From Parvibaculum sp963975745 (lineage in GTDB: Bacteria; Pseudomonadota; Alphaproteobacteria; Parvibaculales; Parvibaculaceae), in assembly GCF_963975745.1 (NCBI RefSeq), contig NZ_CAXBIB010000013.1, positions 46,145 to 110,144 on the forward strand: a stretch of DNA of 64,000 nucleotides. The letters run 5' to 3'. Both the position numbers and the translations under genes were made by a program. The notes under the pieces are model-generated. The model saw only the letters and a list, made by a program, of their open reading frames with translations. It did not search any database and was not told where the DNA came from. Positions 51,717-59,095 of this stretch are shown piece by piece; position 1 is the stretch's first letter; each line of letters opens with the position of its first letter.

Positions 51717-52022
51717 TCAGCCCGCGATGCGCGCCGGGTAGCCTGCATTGGCCGAGGCTGCCGCGATGGCGTCGGAGCTGGTCGTGGCGGTATCGAAGAT
51801 CACCGTGGCGGTGCGGGCCTCGAAGTCGATCTCGACGGTGCGCACGCCATCGACGCCTTCCATCGCGCGTTTCACCGTCACTGGGCAGAGCGCGCAGGTC
51901 ATGTTGTCGACCGCGAAGGTGACGGTCTGCTCGGCGGCGACGGTCTGCGCAGCAACAGGGATGACCGTGATCGGCGCAACGGCTGTCAGGCCGAACAGGG
52001 CAAGAGCAAGCATCTTCTTCAT
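51717..52022 (-). CDS. merP: Periplasmic mercury-binding protein
   Basis: The 101-aa protein has a signal peptide (MKKMLALALFGLTAVAPITV...AAQT) and a heavy-metal-associated domain with the metal-binding MTCALCPVTV. It passes Hg2+ to MerT/MerF. The ribosome site is AAAGGA. It lies between merT and merF with 4-18-bp gaps. Confidence 0.95.
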   Translation of the reverse strand: MKKMLALALFGLTAVAPITVIPVAAQTVAAEQTVTFAVDNMTCALCPVTVKRAMEGVDGVRTVEIDFEARTATVIFDTATTSSDAIAAASANAGYPARIAG

Positions 52023-52040
52023 GAGGGTGTCCTTTCGGGG

Positions 52041-52430
52041 TCAGTAGAGAAGCGGGGCCCACCAGTCGATGGTGAGGGCTGCGACAACGAGGATCAGCGA
52101 GGCCCAGAGCGCGGTCTTGGTGATGCGCGCCGATGCTGGCCTTGCGCAGTAGGAACCGGGCTCGCAGACGGTCGGCTTGCGGAAATAGACCTGCCGGAAC
52201 CCGGCCGCGATGAAGCCGAGCGCGATCACGGCGAAGATCGGCTTGTAAGGCTCCAGCGCCGTGAGGTTGCCGATCCAGGCCCCGGAGATGCCGAGGGTCA
52301 GCAGCACCAGCGGCCCGATGCAGCAGGCCGAGGCGAGAAAGGCGCCCACCACCCCGCCCGCCGCGAGCCAGCCCTTTCGGGCGGGGCGATCCGCTGCTGA
52401 GGTGTCCGTTCGGTCGTCCGTCAGCGCCAT
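52041..52430 (-). CDS. merT: Mercuric ion transporter
   Basis: The 129-aa inner-membrane protein has three hydrophobic segments, with the vicinal Cys pair in the first (FLASACCIGPLVLLTLG). A second Cys pair lies in the cytoplasmic loop (CEPGSYCARP). This is the pattern of MerT. It takes Hg2+ from MerP into the cytoplasm. The start at 52430 gives the usual length. It is the first gene of the operon. Confidence 0.95.
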   Translation of the reverse strand: MALTDDRTDTSAADRPARKGWLAAGGVVGAFLASACCIGPLVLLTLGISGAWIGNLTALEPYKPIFAVIALGFIAAGFRQVYFRKPTVCEPGSYCARPASARITKTALWASLILVVAALTIDWWAPLLY

Positions 52431-52461
52431 GTCGCGCACCTCTCGTCTGTGATTGAGGGGA

Positions 52462-52492
52462 GGTGTAGGGTCTGTAGTAACTACAGGCTCAA
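52462..52492 (-). promoter_or_regulatory. mer operator-promoter
   Basis: The minus strand has TTGAGC (-35, 52487-52492) and TACACC (-10, 52462-52467) separated by 19 bp. That long spacer is typical of MerR-controlled promoters. The spacer holds the perfect dyad CTGTAGT-A-ACTACAG (52472-52486), the expected MerR binding site, which untwists the promoter when Hg2+ is bound. merR lies divergently on the plus strand. Confidence 0.75.
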
Positions 52493-52506
52493 GAGGAAAC
52501 TTGCCC

Positions 52507-52932
52507 ATGACCGATCACGAGCGCGAGAGCGGCTTTACACGCGGCGACCTGGCCCGGGCGACCGGCTGCAACATCGAGACGATCCGCTATTACGAGAAGA
52601 CCGGCCTGCTGCCCGACCCGCCCCGCACGGACGCCGGCTACCGGGTCTATTCCGCCGCACACGCCACACGCCTGCGCTTCATCCTGCGCGCCCGCGAACT
52701 CGGGTTCTCGATGGAGGACATCCGCGGGCTGATGGGGCTCGGCGACGGCGCCGCGCCGACCTGCGCGGAGGTCAAGGAAAGGACGGAGCGGCACCTTGCC
52801 GATGTCCGCGCGAGGATCGCGGATCTTCGGCGTATCGAGACCGTCCTCGCTGCAACCGCATCCAGGTGTTCGGGCGCCGAAGTCCCCGATTGTCCGGTGC
52901 TCGACGCGATTTCCAACTCGGCCGACCCATGA
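52507..52932 (+). CDS. merR: Mercury-responsive regulator MerR
   Basis: The 141-aa activator/repressor has the N-terminal winged helix-turn-helix (FTRGDLARATGCNIETIRYY) and a dimerisation helix. The three Hg-binding cysteines are in APTCAEV and the pair SRCSGAEVPDCP, spaced as in Tn501 MerR. It is divergent from merTPFA. Its stop overlaps the next phage gene's ATG (ATGA at 52929-52932), so it may drive translation of that tail gene. Confidence 0.95.
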   Translation: MTDHERESGFTRGDLARATGCNIETIRYYEKTGLLPDPPRTDAGYRVYSAAHATRLRFILRARELGFSMEDIRGLMGLGDGAAPTCAEVKERTERHLADVRARIADLRRIETVLAATASRCSGAEVPDCPVLDAISNSADP

Positions 52933-53345
52933 CACCTCGCGAAACCATCCTCGCCGCGCTGTACGCACGGCTCTCGGCGCTGCCCGCCACGGCCCTGCGC
53001 GGCGAGGTGCTGCCCGAGCGCGAGCCGGCCGAGGGACTCCTGATCCTTCGCGACGGCGAACCGGGTGAGCCGGAGGTGACGCTGTCGCCCCTGCGCTACC
53101 ACTACCAGCACCGCGCCGAGATCGAGGCTGTCGTGCAGGGCGCCGCCCGTGACGCCGCCTTCGACACGCTGATCGCCAGCGTCGGCGCGACGCTCGCCGC
53201 CGACCGCACGCTGGGCGGGCTTTGCGACTGGGTCGAGGCGGAAGCGCCGCGCCCGGTCGATCTGCCGGTCGAGGGCGCGGCCAGCCTGAAGGCCGCCGTG
53301 ATCCCGGTGGTGCTGCACTATTCCACCGCCGATCCGCTCGGCTGA
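52929..53345 (+). CDS. Phage minor tail protein (tail terminator-like)
   Basis: The 138-aa protein has TPRETILAALYARLSALPAT, LRYHYQHRAEIEAVVQGAAR, DAAFDTLIASVGATLAADRT, and LKAAVIPVVLHYSTADPLG. It matches the lambda gpU-like tail terminator/tail completion type in this position. The ATG overlaps the merR stop and there is no other good start. Hence its translation may now depend on merR. Confidence 0.78.
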   Translation: MTPRETILAALYARLSALPATALRGEVLPEREPAEGLLILRDGEPGEPEVTLSPLRYHYQHRAEIEAVVQGAARDAAFDTLIASVGATLAADRTLGGLCDWVEAEAPRPVDLPVEGAASLKAAVIPVVLHYSTADPLG

Positions 53346-53369
53346 TCCCGACAACCCGAGGAGAACACC

Positions 53370-54311
53370 ATGGCACGAGCCCAGGGGGCGCGGGCGCTGA
53401 TGGCGCTTGCGTTCGAGACGACCTATGGAACCCCGCCCGCCAGCGGCTTCACCCGCATGCCCTTCGCCAGCACCTCGCTCGGCGCCGAGCAGCCGCTGCT
53501 GAACTCGGAGTTGCTCGGTTACGGCCGCGATCCGCTGGCGCCGATCAAGGATGCGGTCACGGCGGACGGCGATGTCGTCGTGCCGCTCGACGCCGAGGCC
53601 TTCGGCTTCTGGCTGAAGGCGGCGTTCGGCGCGCCCACGACCACCGGCGCGGAGGCCCCGTACACCCACGAGTTCCAGTCGGGGTCCTGGGTGCTGCCCA
53701 GCATGTCGATCGAGACCGGCATGCCGGAGGTGCCGCGCTATGCGATGTACTCGGGATGCGTCCTCGACCAGATCACCTGGCAGATGCAGCGATCGGGCCT
53801 GCTGACGGCAACGGCGCGGCTGGTGGCACAGGGCGAGACGGTGGGCACGACCACCAGCGCAGGGACACCCGCCGCGCTCGAGCTGAAGCGCTTCGGCCAT
53901 TTCAACGGATCGATCACGCGAAACGGGAGCGCGCTCGGCAACGTCGTCTCCGCCGAGATCACCTATGCCAACAACCTCGACCGCATCGAGACCATCCGCT
54001 CCGACGGCCGCATCGACGGCGCGGACCCGTCCATCGCCGCGCTTACCGGCCGGATCGAGGTCCGCTTCGCCGACCAGACGCTGGTGACGCAGGCGATCAA
54101 CGGCGAGGCCTGCGAGATGGAATTCGCCTACGTCCTGCCGTCCGGCGAGAGCTTCACCTTCACCGTGCACGCCGTCTACCTGCCGCGCCCGCGGATCGAG
54201 ATTTCCGGGCCGCAGGGGGTGCAGGCGACCTTCGACTGGCAGGCGGCGCGCGACAGCGTCGTCGGCCGGATGTGTACCGCAACCCTGATCAACGACATCG
54301 AGGTGTACTGA
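53370..54311 (+). CDS. Phage tail tube protein
   Basis: The 313-aa beta-rich protein has LMALAFETTYGTPPASGFTR, ELLGYGRDPLAPIKDAVTAD, PLDAEAFGFWLKAAFGAP, and the C-terminal MEFAYVLPSGESFTFTVHAV. The pattern is that of phage tail tube proteins in lambda/GTA-like siphophages. The ribosome site is GAGGAGAA. Confidence 0.88.
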   Translation: MARAQGARALMALAFETTYGTPPASGFTRMPFASTSLGAEQPLLNSELLGYGRDPLAPIKDAVTADGDVVVPLDAEAFGFWLKAAFGAPTTTGAEAPYTHEFQSGSWVLPSMSIETGMPEVPRYAMYSGCVLDQITWQMQRSGLLTATARLVAQGETVGTTTSAGTPAALELKRFGHFNGSITRNGSALGNVVSAEITYANNLDRIETIRSDGRIDGADPSIAALTGRIEVRFADQTLVTQAINGEACEMEFAYVLPSGESFTFTVHAVYLPRPRIEISGPQGVQATFDWQAARDSVVGRMCTATLINDIEVY

Positions 54312-54313
54312 GA

Positions 54314-54751
54314 ATGCTGACGCTCGACCTGACGAACGCGCCTCGCTGGCATGATCTCGCCCCCGGTGTCCGGGTGCAGCTGCGCCCGCTGACCACCGCG
54401 CTGATGGTGGCGACACGCAGCGATCAGGCCGTCGAGGCGGTGCCCGAGGAGGCGTCCGACGAGGAGCGCGCGGTCGCCTTCGCCAAGGCTCTCGCGCGGC
54501 GGGCGGTGCTCGCCTGGGAGGGCATCGGCGACGCCGACGGCAACGCCATCGACCCGAGCCCAGAGGCCATCGACGCGCTGCTCGACGTCTGGCCGATCTT
54601 CGAGGCGTTCCAGCTGACCTACGTCTCGAAGGGGCTGCTGCTGGAACAGGAAAAAAACGCCTCCGCGCTCTCGCCGAATGGTCCTTCGGCGGGGGCGAGC
54701 GATACTGCGACGCCTGCACGCAAATCTGCCCGGACTGCCCGGCGCGGCTGA
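54314..54751 (+). CDS. Tail assembly chaperone (short, gpG-like form)
   Basis: The 145-aa zero-frame product starts TLDLTNAPRWHDLAPGVRVQ and continues RPLTTALMVATRSD and VWPIFEAFQLTYVSKGLLLE. It is the gpG-like chaperone that binds the tape measure. After residue 115 the zero frame runs through unrelated Ser/Ala-rich sequence, because the conserved continuation lies in the -1 frame (see below). Confidence 0.85.
   Translation: MLTLDLTNAPRWHDLAPGVRVQLRPLTTALMVATRSDQAVEAVPEEASDEERAVAFAKALARRAVLAWEGIGDADGNAIDPSPEAIDALLDVWPIFEAFQLTYVSKGLLLEQEKNASALSPNGPSAGASDTATPARKSARTARRG
54652..54697 (+). promoter_or_regulatory. Programmed -1 frameshift signal in the tail chaperone gene
   Basis: The heptamer A AAA AAC (54652-54658) is in the correct phase, with AAA and AAC as zero-frame codons. 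A 7-nt spacer follows. Then a stem of 13 pairs (54666-54678 with 54685-54697, two of them G-U) closes a 6-nt loop; its core is CGCCGAA/TTCGGCG. Slipping by -1 opens 106 codons up to 54978. This is the canonical arrangement of the lambda gpG/gpGT frameshift. Confidence 0.88.
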
Positions 54752-54978
54752 ACCGTCCGGAAACTCCGGAGGGTTGGCAGGTCTGGGACCTGGTCGGCCG
54801 CCTCGGGGGGCAGCTCCGTGTGCTTCCCGGCGCAGTGATCGGCTGGGATCTGACCGCAGCGCTCGCGCTCGGGAACGCGCTCGGCGTGCCGCCCCTCGCC
54901 ATGGCCGAACTTCTGCCCGTCATCGAAGCGGTGATGGTCGCCAAACTCAACGAACAGATGGAACGCCTTAATGGCTGA
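54658..54978 (+). CDS. -1 frame extension of the tail chaperone (gpGT-like)
   Basis: This frame has no start of its own. Reached by -1 slippage at 54658, it adds 106 residues to the first 115, a 221-aa fusion. Visible features are WSFGGGERYCDACTQICPDC (a Cys-rich zinc-like motif), TPEGWQVWDLVGRLGGQLRV, and PPLAMAELLPVIEAVMVAKL followed by NEQMERLNG, all with good codon bias. It overlaps the tape measure start by 8 bp, as in other siphophages. It probably belongs to the DUF7697-like group. Confidence 0.85.
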   Translation, partial: RLRALAEWSFGGGERYCDACTQICPDCPARLNRPETPEGWQVWDLVGRLGGQLRVLPGAVIGWDLTAALALGNALGVPPLAMAELLPVIEAVMVAKLNEQMERLNG

Positions 54979-57136
54979 AAAACGCGTCAGCGTTCGCCTC
55001 GCTGCGGTCGGCGGCCGTCAGGTGCGCGCCGAGCTGGAAGGCGTGGGCGAAGCCGGCAAGCGTGGCTTCGGCCGTCTCAGCCGCGAGATGGAGGCGGCCA
55101 ACGCACGGCTCGCAGGCTTCGCGCGTCGGGTCCGCGTGGCAGCCGCCGCGGCTGTCGCCGCCGCCACGGCCGCAGGCGTCGCCATGATCCGCTCCGGGCT
55201 GCAGACGGTCGATGCGCAGGCCAAGCTCGCGCAGTCCCTCGGGACCACCGTCGCCTCGATCCAGACGCTCGAGCGTGCGGGCGAGCTGGCAGGCGTGTCG
55301 ATGTCCGGCATCGAGCAGGCCACCAAGGATTTGACGCGCCGTCTCAGCCAGGCGGCCGCCGGGACTGGCCCGGCTGCCGACGCGCTCGATCGGCTGGGGC
55401 TCTCTGCCAACGAGCTGATCGCGCTGCCGCTGGACCAGCGTGTGGGTGCGATCAACGCCGCCATCGAGAGCTTCGTGCCTGCCGCCGAGCGCGCTGCAGT
55501 AGCGGGCCAGCTCTTCGGCGAGGAAGGCTCGATCGCCATGTCGCGGATCGACACCGCGACGCTGCGCCAGGCGACCGAGGACGTGCTTGCCTTCGGGGTC
55601 GTCGTCTCCGAGCAGGACGCTGACCAGATCGAGCGGACCAACGACGCGATCTCCCGGCTCGGGCTGATCTGGCGCGGGCTCTCGAACCAGCTGGCGGTCG
55701 CCGCGGCCCCCGCACTGGAAGCTGTCGCCAACGCCATGGCGGCGGTGGCCAGCCGCACCGGGCCGCTCGGCATCGCGATCCGCGGGCTCTTCGAAAACAT
55801 CGGCCGCCTGACGACCTATGCCGCCACCTTCGCGGCCTTCCTCGCGGGACGCTGGGTCGCCGGCATGGCCGCTGCTGCTCTTTCCGTCCGTGGTCTCGCC
55901 ACGGCGCTGGTCGTCCTGCGTGGGGCGCTCATCCGCACCGGCATCGGCGCGCTGATCGTCGGCGCGGGAGAGCTGATCTACCAGTTCGGCCAGCTGGTGC
56001 GCGGCGCGGGCGGGTTCGGGAATGCACTCGAACTCATGGGCGCCGTGGCAATAGCCGTCTGGGACGGGATCAAGATCACGGTCGGCTCGTTCGTCGACGA
56101 CTTCCGTGCGGTCCGGGCCGACGTCGAGGCGATCTGGCTGCGCCTGATGGCCTTCCTGTCACGGAAGTGGGCCGATTTCCTGGGGCAGATCGGCCCGACC
56201 TTCAACGCCGCGGCCGAACAGATCGGCGCGGACACAAGGATCGACTGGTTCGGGGCCGAGAGCTACGCGTCGATGCTCGGGCACGCCGCCAGCAATGCCG
56301 GCGCCTCGGCCGAGGCGTACCGCCGACAGGCGGCCGCCACGCGCGCCTCCGCCTTTGACGGCGTCGGCCCGGCCATGCAGGCGCTGCGCGATGCCATGCG
56401 CGGCGGCGATGACGTCGGTGCCGACCCGCTGAGGGAGGCGACGCAGGCTGCGGAACGGTTCGAAACGGCGCTGGACGGCGCCGGGAGCGCCGCCACGGAA
56501 ACTGGTGCTGCCACGACAGCGGCTGCGGCGGCCGCCGAGCCGGCGACCGAGTCGGCAGTTACCGGTTGGCAGGCGGTCACGGCGGCGCTGTCTGACTACG
56601 CCAGCAAGGCCCGCGAGATCGGCGGCGACATCGGCCAGAGCCTGGTCAGCGCCTTCCAGTCGGCCGAGAACGCGGTCGGCGAGTTCGTAAAGACGGGCAA
56701 GCTGAACGTCCGTGATCTCGTCACCTCGCTCATTGCCGACCTCGCCAAGCTCGGCGCGCGCCGCTTCATCCTCGGCCCGCTCTCGAATGCGCTCGGCGGC
56801 ATTCTCGGCCGAGCCGGTGGCGTGTTTGCCAACGTGCTGCATGGCGGTGGCATCGTCGGCGCTCCCGCGCCGGCGCGCATGGTGCCAGCGCTCGCCTTCG
56901 CGGGGGCGCCTCGGATGCATTCCGGCGGTGCGGTCGGGCTGCGACATGACGAGGTCCCGGCGATCCTGCAGCGGGGCGAGCGGGTGCTCTCGCGCCGTGA
57001 GGCGCAAGGCTTTGGCGCAGCGTCCGGCGTCACCGTCCACATCCATGCGCGCGACGCCGAGAGCTTCCGCCAGTCTCGCACGCAGGTCGCGGCCGACATC
57101 GCCCGCGCGGTGTCGCTGGGCCGGAGGGGACTCTGA
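54971..57136 (+). CDS. Phage tail tape measure protein
   Basis: The 721-aa protein sets tail length. The N-terminal coiled region (AGKRGFGRLSREMEAANARL), long Ala-rich helices, and hydrophobic stretches (LAVAAAPALEAVANAMAAVA, ALIRTGIGALIVGAGELIYQ) are typical. The C-terminus (GGAVGLRHDEVPAILQRGER, then VLSRREAQGFG) matches lambda-like tape measure ends. For a tail this size a length of ~100 nm would be expected by the usual ratio. It overlaps DUF2460 by one base. Confidence 0.92.
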   Translation: MAEKRVSVRLAAVGGRQVRAELEGVGEAGKRGFGRLSREMEAANARLAGFARRVRVAAAAAVAAATAAGVAMIRSGLQTVDAQAKLAQSLGTTVASIQTLERAGELAGVSMSGIEQATKDLTRRLSQAAAGTGPAADALDRLGLSANELIALPLDQRVGAINAAIESFVPAAERAAVAGQLFGEEGSIAMSRIDTATLRQATEDVLAFGVVVSEQDADQIERTNDAISRLGLIWRGLSNQLAVAAAPALEAVANAMAAVASRTGPLGIAIRGLFENIGRLTTYAATFAAFLAGRWVAGMAAAALSVRGLATALVVLRGALIRTGIGALIVGAGELIYQFGQLVRGAGGFGNALELMGAVAIAVWDGIKITVGSFVDDFRAVRADVEAIWLRLMAFLSRKWADFLGQIGPTFNAAAEQIGADTRIDWFGAESYASMLGHAASNAGASAEAYRRQAAATRASAFDGVGPAMQALRDAMRGGDDVGADPLREATQAAERFETALDGAGSAATETGAATTAAAAAAEPATESAVTGWQAVTAALSDYASKAREIGGDIGQSLVSAFQSAENAVGEFVKTGKLNVRDLVTSLIADLAKLGARRFILGPLSNALGGILGRAGGVFANVLHGGGIVGAPAPARMVPALAFAGAPRMHSGGAVGLRHDEVPAILQRGERVLSRREAQGFGAASGVTVHIHARDAESFRQSRTQVAADIARAVSLGRRGL

Positions 57137-57762
57137 TGGCGTTTCACGAGGTCCGGTTTCCGGACGACATCAGCCGTGGCGCCCGCGGCGGGCCGGAGCG
57201 GCGCACCCAGATCGTCGAGCTCGCCTCGGGCGACGAGGAGCGCAACGCCAGCTGGGCCAATTCGCGCCGCCGCTATGACGTCGCCTACGGCATCCGCCGC
57301 GCCGACGATCTCGCCGCTGTTGTCGCCTTCTTCGAGGCGCGCAACGGCCGGCTCCACGGCTTCCGCTTCAAGGATTGGGGCGACCACAAGTCCTGCCTGC
57401 CGTCGCTAACGCCGGGTCCGGCCGACCAGGCAATCGGCACGGGCGACGGCGCGACGACCGCCTTCCAGCTCGTCAAGCGCTACGCCTCGGGCGCGCAGTC
57501 CTGGACGCGCGCCATCGCGAAGCCGGTGGCGGGCAGCGTGCGCATCGCGCTGTCGGGCGTCGAGCAGCCCTCCGGCTGGTCGGTCGACACCACCACCGGT
57601 GTCGTCACCTTCAGCGTCGCGCCGGGCGCTGGCGCCGCCATCACCGCGGGCTTCGAGTTCGACGTGCCGGTCCGCTTCGACACCGATGCGCTCGACGTGA
57701 CGCTCGACCTCGAGCGGCTCGGCTCGATCACCTCCATTCCGCTTCTGGAACTGCGCCGATGA
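57136..57762 (+). CDS. GTA Orfg12-like distal tail protein (DUF2460)
   Basis: The 208-aa protein has FHEVRFPDDISRGARGGPER, VAFFEARNGRLHGFRFKDWG and DVTLDLERLGSITSIPLLEL, matching TIGR02217/DUF2460 (Rhodobacter GTA gp12-like). It forms part of the distal tail/baseplate. The ATG overlaps the tape measure stop. Confidence 0.92.
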   Translation: MAFHEVRFPDDISRGARGGPERRTQIVELASGDEERNASWANSRRRYDVAYGIRRADDLAAVVAFFEARNGRLHGFRFKDWGDHKSCLPSLTPGPADQAIGTGDGATTAFQLVKRYASGAQSWTRAIAKPVAGSVRIALSGVEQPSGWSVDTTTGVVTFSVAPGAGAAITAGFEFDVPVRFDTDALDVTLDLERLGSITSIPLLELRR

Positions 57763-58643
57763 AATCCCTCTCGCCCGCGCTGCAGGCCCATCTCGACGAG
57801 GGCACGACGACGCTCGCCTGGTGCTGGCGGATCACCCGGGCCGACGGCGTCACCTTCGGCTTCACCGACCACGACCGGGCGCTCGCCTTCGACGGCACCG
57901 ACTTCGAGCCCGAGAGCGGGCTGACCGCCTCAGAGGTTCGCTCGGGATCGGACCTGTCGGTCGATGCGCAGGACGCGGAAGGCGTCCTGACCTCCGACCG
58001 GATCACCGAGACCGACATTCTCGACGGCCGCTGGGACAACGCCGAGGTAGAGGTCTGGCGGGTGAACTGGGCCGACACGAGCCAGCGCGTGCTGATGCGG
58101 CGCGGCGCCATCGGTCAGATCCGGCGCGGGCGGCTCGCCTTCGTTGCCGAAGTCCGCTCGCTCGCCCATGTGCTGGGCCAGACGGTCGGGCGAACCTTCC
58201 AGGCGACCTGCGATGCCGCGCTCGGGGACGCGCGCTGCGGCGTCGATCTGGAGGATACGGCCTTCAAGGGCACGGGCGCGGTGATTGACATTTTGCGCGA
58301 CCGGGCCTTCACCGCCTCGGGGCTGGGCACATTCACGTCCGGCTGGTTCACCTTCGGCACGCTGGACTGGACGAGCGGCGCGAATGCCGGGCGGCGCACG
58401 GAGGTGCTGGGACATGACGTCACGGACGGCGTCGCGATCCTGACCCTGCTCGAGGCGCCAGTGCGCGCCATCGCCGAGGGCGACGCCTTCACCATCCGCG
58501 CGGGTTGCGACAAGCGCATGGAGACCTGCGGCGCGAAGTTCGCCAACACCGTCAACTTCCGCGGCTTCCCGCACATCCCCGGCCAGGACGCCGTGCTGCG
58601 CTATGCCACCAAAGATGGCGGCCACGAGGGAGGCGTGCTGTGA
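57759..58643 (+). CDS. GTA Orfg13-like baseplate hub protein (DUF2163)
   Basis: The 294-aa protein has TTTLAWCWRITRADGVTFGF, TDHDRALAFDGTDFEPESGL, RGAIGQIRRGRLAFVAEVRS, and a Cys-rich end with AGCDKRMETCGAKF and NTVNFRGFPHIPGQDAVL. In Rhodobacter GTA this DUF2163 protein is a hub component with an iron-sulfur cluster-like Cys set. It overlaps both neighbours (ATGA at the start, GTGA at the end). Confidence 0.92.
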   Translation: MKSLSPALQAHLDEGTTTLAWCWRITRADGVTFGFTDHDRALAFDGTDFEPESGLTASEVRSGSDLSVDAQDAEGVLTSDRITETDILDGRWDNAEVEVWRVNWADTSQRVLMRRGAIGQIRRGRLAFVAEVRSLAHVLGQTVGRTFQATCDAALGDARCGVDLEDTAFKGTGAVIDILRDRAFTASGLGTFTSGWFTFGTLDWTSGANAGRRTEVLGHDVTDGVAILTLLEAPVRAIAEGDAFTIRAGCDKRMETCGAKFANTVNFRGFPHIPGQDAVLRYATKDGGHEGGVL

Positions 58644-59086
58644 CGCAACCCCTCGCACTGGCCGATCCCACCCGCGTCATCGCCATCGCGCGCTCCTGGC
58701 TCGGCACGCCGTATCACGACCAGGCCAGCCTCCGCGGCGTCGGCTGCGATTGCCTCGGGCTTGCGCGGGGCGTCTGGCGCGAGATCGTCGGCCCCGAACC
58801 GTTCCCGATCTCGCCCTACAGCCGGGACTGGGGCGAGACCGGCCCGCGCGAGGTGCTGGCCGAAGGCGCGCGGCGGATGCTGATTGAGTTGCTGCCCGCC
58901 GAGGCCGATCCCGGCGCGCTGGTGCTGTTCCGCATGAAGCCCCGCGCCATTGCCAAGCATGTCGGGATCCTGACCGGGCCCGACAGCTTCCTCCACGCCT
59001 ACGAGCGGCTCGGCGTGATCGAGGAACCGCTCACCCAATCCTGGCGGCGGCGCATCGCCTTCGCCTTCCTGTTCCCGCAACGCTGA
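58640..59086 (+). CDS. GTA Orfg14-like NlpC/P60 peptidase
   Basis: The 148-aa cysteine peptidase acts at the tail tip to open peptidoglycan during DNA entry. Motifs are ARSWLGTPYHDQASLRGVGC, CDCLGLARG (catalytic Cys38) and AKHVGILTG (catalytic His). The start is GTG 58640, overlapping the previous stop (GTGA). Confidence 0.92.
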   Translation: MTQPLALADPTRVIAIARSWLGTPYHDQASLRGVGCDCLGLARGVWREIVGPEPFPISPYSRDWGETGPREVLAEGARRMLIELLPAEADPGALVLFRMKPRAIAKHVGILTGPDSFLHAYERLGVIEEPLTQSWRRRIAFAFLFPQR

Positions 59087-59095
59087 GACCCCGAC

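Larger units (their letters stand above)
50000..52928. mobile_element. Mercury-resistance cargo inserted in the phage late operon
   Basis: A self-contained merR/merTPFA unit of about 2.9 kb separates DUF6441 from the next tail gene, which normally follow each other directly in such phages. No insertion sequence, transposase or direct repeats are seen at the edges. The right edge is exact: the merR stop overlaps the tail gene ATG. This is a moron-type insertion. The mechanism is inferred. Confidence 0.7.
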
